Shown here one piece after another: positions 4,775-6,449 of a stretch of DNA of 6,449 nt; the stretch's first letter is position 1; each line of letters opens with the position of its first letter. Source of the stretch: a bacterium (lineage in GTDB: Bacteria; Pseudomonadota; Gammaproteobacteria; Berkiellales; Berkiellaceae). Both the position numbers and the translations under genes were made by a program. The stretch spans positions 1-6,449 of the forward strand of contig RFNU01000157.1 of the NCBI GenBank assembly GCA_009927065.1. Direction: 5' to 3'. The notes beneath the pieces are model-generated. The model ran no database searches. It had not been told where the DNA came from and saw only the letters and a list, made by a program, of their open reading frames with translations.

Positions 4775-6449
4775 TTAAAGCCTTTTTATACGATGAACGA
4801 AAGGCGTTTTTCGTAAACGCTTTAACAACATAGCCAAGTGGTCACGATCACGAACTGTAATGACCAGCTCTAAATCATTTAAACGAGGATCCATAATTTC
4901 TTTTGTTTTTGCTGCAAGAATGTTGATTTCATGCTCGGACAGTATACCGGCTATAAGAGCAAGAGCTCCGATTTTATTCAAGAGCTGAAGTTCAATTTTT
5001 ACTTGAAAAGTCATTTTTTCATCAATGTCCCAAGCAAGGCAAAGGATGCTTTCTTCTTTGGATATTGTTTTCAACTGAGTGCAATTTTCACGATGCACAA
5101 TCAGCCCTGTCCCGGCTTTAATCACTCCAACAATAGCATCGCCTGATATTGGATAACAACAGTGTGCATACTCCAAAACAATACCTTCCTCTCCATTAAG
5201 ATGTAACGGCATTATTTTTTTATCTTCATGACCTACACCATAATGCATTTGTTGAATCGACTGCATGACGGTATTGGCCAAGCACTTTCCTAGACCGATA
5301 GAGGAATACAACTCGTTGATCTGTGTGACTCTAAATTTCTCTAATAAAGCTGGAATTAATGGTGTCAGATCATCAAGGACTTTATTAATGCTTTCCAGCT
5401 CTTTAATAAGCAACCTTTTTCCTAAATCAATTGAATGCTCATATTGTTGATTGCGTAACCAGTTCCGTATATAAGAACGGGCTTTTCCTGTAATAGCAAA
5501 GGTCAGCCAGCCAGGATTTGGCGCAGCATGGGGAGAAAAAATTAATTTTATTGTTTGGCCGCTTTGCAATGGAGTTGAAAGAGGAGCAAGTAAGCGATTA
5601 ATTGAACAGGCGACACAATGTCTGGCCTCTTGGGCAGAGCGAGCATATGCTAAATCAATAGGTGTGCTTCCTTTCGGTAAGGTCCATATCTCTCCTTTCT
5701 CATCAAAGACATAAACTTCATCAGGATCTAAATCCATTTTCATGTGCTCAATAAACTCTAATGATGAGTATGAATTGGATTGTAACTCAATCATATCGTT
5801 AACCCATTGCTGGGCATAGTGTTCTTTATCAATAGACAATGATTCTGAATGGTTACGTGAATGCGCAGCTATTCCATATTCAGAAGATAAATGCATTTGA
5901 ATAGTTCTAATCTGAAATTCCATAACAATATTGTGTTTAACAATCAAAACAGTATGCAAAGAGCGATACCCATTGGTTTTGGGAATAGCGATGTAATCTT
6001 TAAATTTATTGATAATAGGTTTAAAGACATTATGTAAAATACCTAAAACACGATAACAATCTTGCAAGCTGTAAACAACGATTCTGAACCCAAAGAGTTC
6101 GTTAATATCTTTAAACTTCAAATGATGGCGCTGCATTTTTCTATAGACAGAATAAGGACTTTTCTCTCGAATTGATAATTGATGTGCTTGCACACCATAT
6201 GTTTTTAATGTATTAAAAATAGTTTCTTGAACTTCACGTAATAAAGACTCTCTTTCTGCTCGAGTGCGTTGAATCGCTTGGGCAATAACAGAATATCTAT
6301 AGGGGTATAAATTGATAAAACCCAAATCTTCAAATTCCATTTTTAAGGCATTCATTCCCAAACGATACGCTATAGGCGCATAAATTTCTAACGTTTCAAT
6401 AGCTTTGCGATTTTTTTTCTCTGTCGGCATAACCCCTATTGTTCGCATG
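4775..6449 (-). CDS. spoT: SpoT, RelA/SpoT-family (p)ppGpp synthetase/hydrolase (5' end outside window)
   Basis: SpoT sets the level of the stringent-response alarmone (p)ppGpp. The visible 557 residues begin in the (HN)MRT motif closing the HD hydrolase domain. About 145 N-terminal residues lie beyond the right edge, and the ATG at 6448-6446 is internal. Domains in order, numbered from that Met: synthetase (about 85-197) with REKSPYSVYRKM, KDYIAIPKTNGYRSLHT and EFQIRT (catalytic-type Glu at 177); TGS (about 244-305, VYVFDEKG); helical region; zinc-finger-like region with CC at 430-431 and C456; ACT (about 479-557). The synthetase aspartate site is Glu (E117, NELFGFR where E. coli SpoT has MDIYAFR), and the TGS AYxxH histidine is absent (AYARS). 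It is called SpoT rather than RelA by its YRVLG and IAIPK blocks, its SpoT-like TGS and ACT ends, and the linked recG. Whether hydrolase residues survive cannot be seen. Confidence 0.95.
   Translation of the reverse strand, partial: MRTIGVMPTEKKNRKAIETLEIYAPIAYRLGMNALKMEFEDLGFINLYPYRYSVIAQAIQRTRAERESLLREVQETIFNTLKTYGVQAHQLSIREKSPYSVYRKMQRHHLKFKDINELFGFRIVVYSLQDCYRVLGILHNVFKPIINKFKDYIAIPKTNGYRSLHTVLIVKHNIVMEFQIRTIQMHLSSEYGIAAHSRNHSESLSIDKEHYAQQWVNDMIELQSNSYSSLEFIEHMKMDLDPDEVYVFDEKGEIWTLPKGSTPIDLAYARSAQEARHCVACSINRLLAPLSTPLQSGQTIKLIFSPHAAPNPGWLTFAITGKARSYIRNWLRNQQYEHSIDLGKRLLIKELESINKVLDDLTPLIPALLEKFRVTQINELYSSIGLGKCLANTVMQSIQQMHYGVGHEDKKIMPLHLNGEEGIVLEYAHCCYPISGDAIVGVIKAGTGLIVHRENCTQLKTISKEESILCLAWDIDEKMTFQVKIELQLLNKIGALALIAGILSEHEINILAAKTKEIMDPRLNDLELVITVRDRDHLAMLLKRLRKTPFVHRIKRL
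4781..4786 (-). promoter_or_regulatory. Ribosome-binding site of recG inside the spoT 3' end
   Basis: On the minus strand AAAAGG lies 8 nt before the recG ATG (4772-4770), within the last codons of spoT. It supports this start and indicates that recG is translated from the spoT message. Confidence 0.6.

Noticed and set aside
4931..5450. Two plus-strand frames opposite spoT (4931-5146 and 5265-5450)
   Set aside because: They are antisense to the conserved ACT, zinc-finger and helical regions of SpoT.
6446..6448. ATG as the start of spoT, giving a 557-residue protein without an HD domain
   Set aside because: The preceding base fits the last base of the Asn codon of the HNMRT motif that closes the HD domain, so the gene runs past the edge.
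1..6449. tRNA, rRNA, CRISPR array, insertion sequence or defence island
   Set aside because: No cloverleaf, spaced repeats, transposase, terminal repeats or defence-gene motifs were seen on either strand.

Overview
The window carries an ordinary bacterial housekeeping chromosome segment. Gene content, protein sequences and A+T-rich codon use point to a gammaproteobacterium. The low G+C and the divergence from E. coli would suit a Legionellales-like lineage, but that placement is an inference from general resemblance and was not tested by any search.

Layout. Positions 1-566 (+) hold the C-terminal part of ubiA (4-hydroxybenzoate polyprenyltransferase), cut by the left edge. An 83-bp gap with a possible extended -10 promoter leads to dut (650-1129, +). 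A short gap with a fair sigma70-like promoter leads to a compact + strand cluster: rpmB (L28, 1203-1421), rpmG (L33, 1431-1604) and an exodeoxyribonuclease III-family gene, xth (1606-2391). The gaps inside this cluster are 9 and 1 bp. Positions 2392-2753 form the only long gene-free stretch. It lies between convergent transcription units and holds weak hairpins, an imperfect palindrome and a tiny minus-strand reading frame that has a perfect Shine-Dalgarno but an early in-frame stop. On the - strand, spoT (4775-6449, 5' end beyond the right edge) is followed after 2 bp by recG (4772-2754).

How the genes fit together. dut (dUTP removal) and xth (AP endonuclease/3' repair) both bear on uracil and abasic-site damage. 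rpmB-rpmG supply two large-subunit proteins, and their coupling to a DNA-repair gene recalls E. coli, where mutM follows rpmG. spoT-recG joins (p)ppGpp control with replication-fork rescue, a link also seen in the E. coli spoT-trmH-recG region.

I found no mobile element, CRISPR array, RNA gene or new defence-like system. The best second-look items are changes in the SpoT synthetase and TGS motifs, helicase motif variants in RecG, the xth coupling to rpmG, and the odd 362-bp convergent intergenic region.
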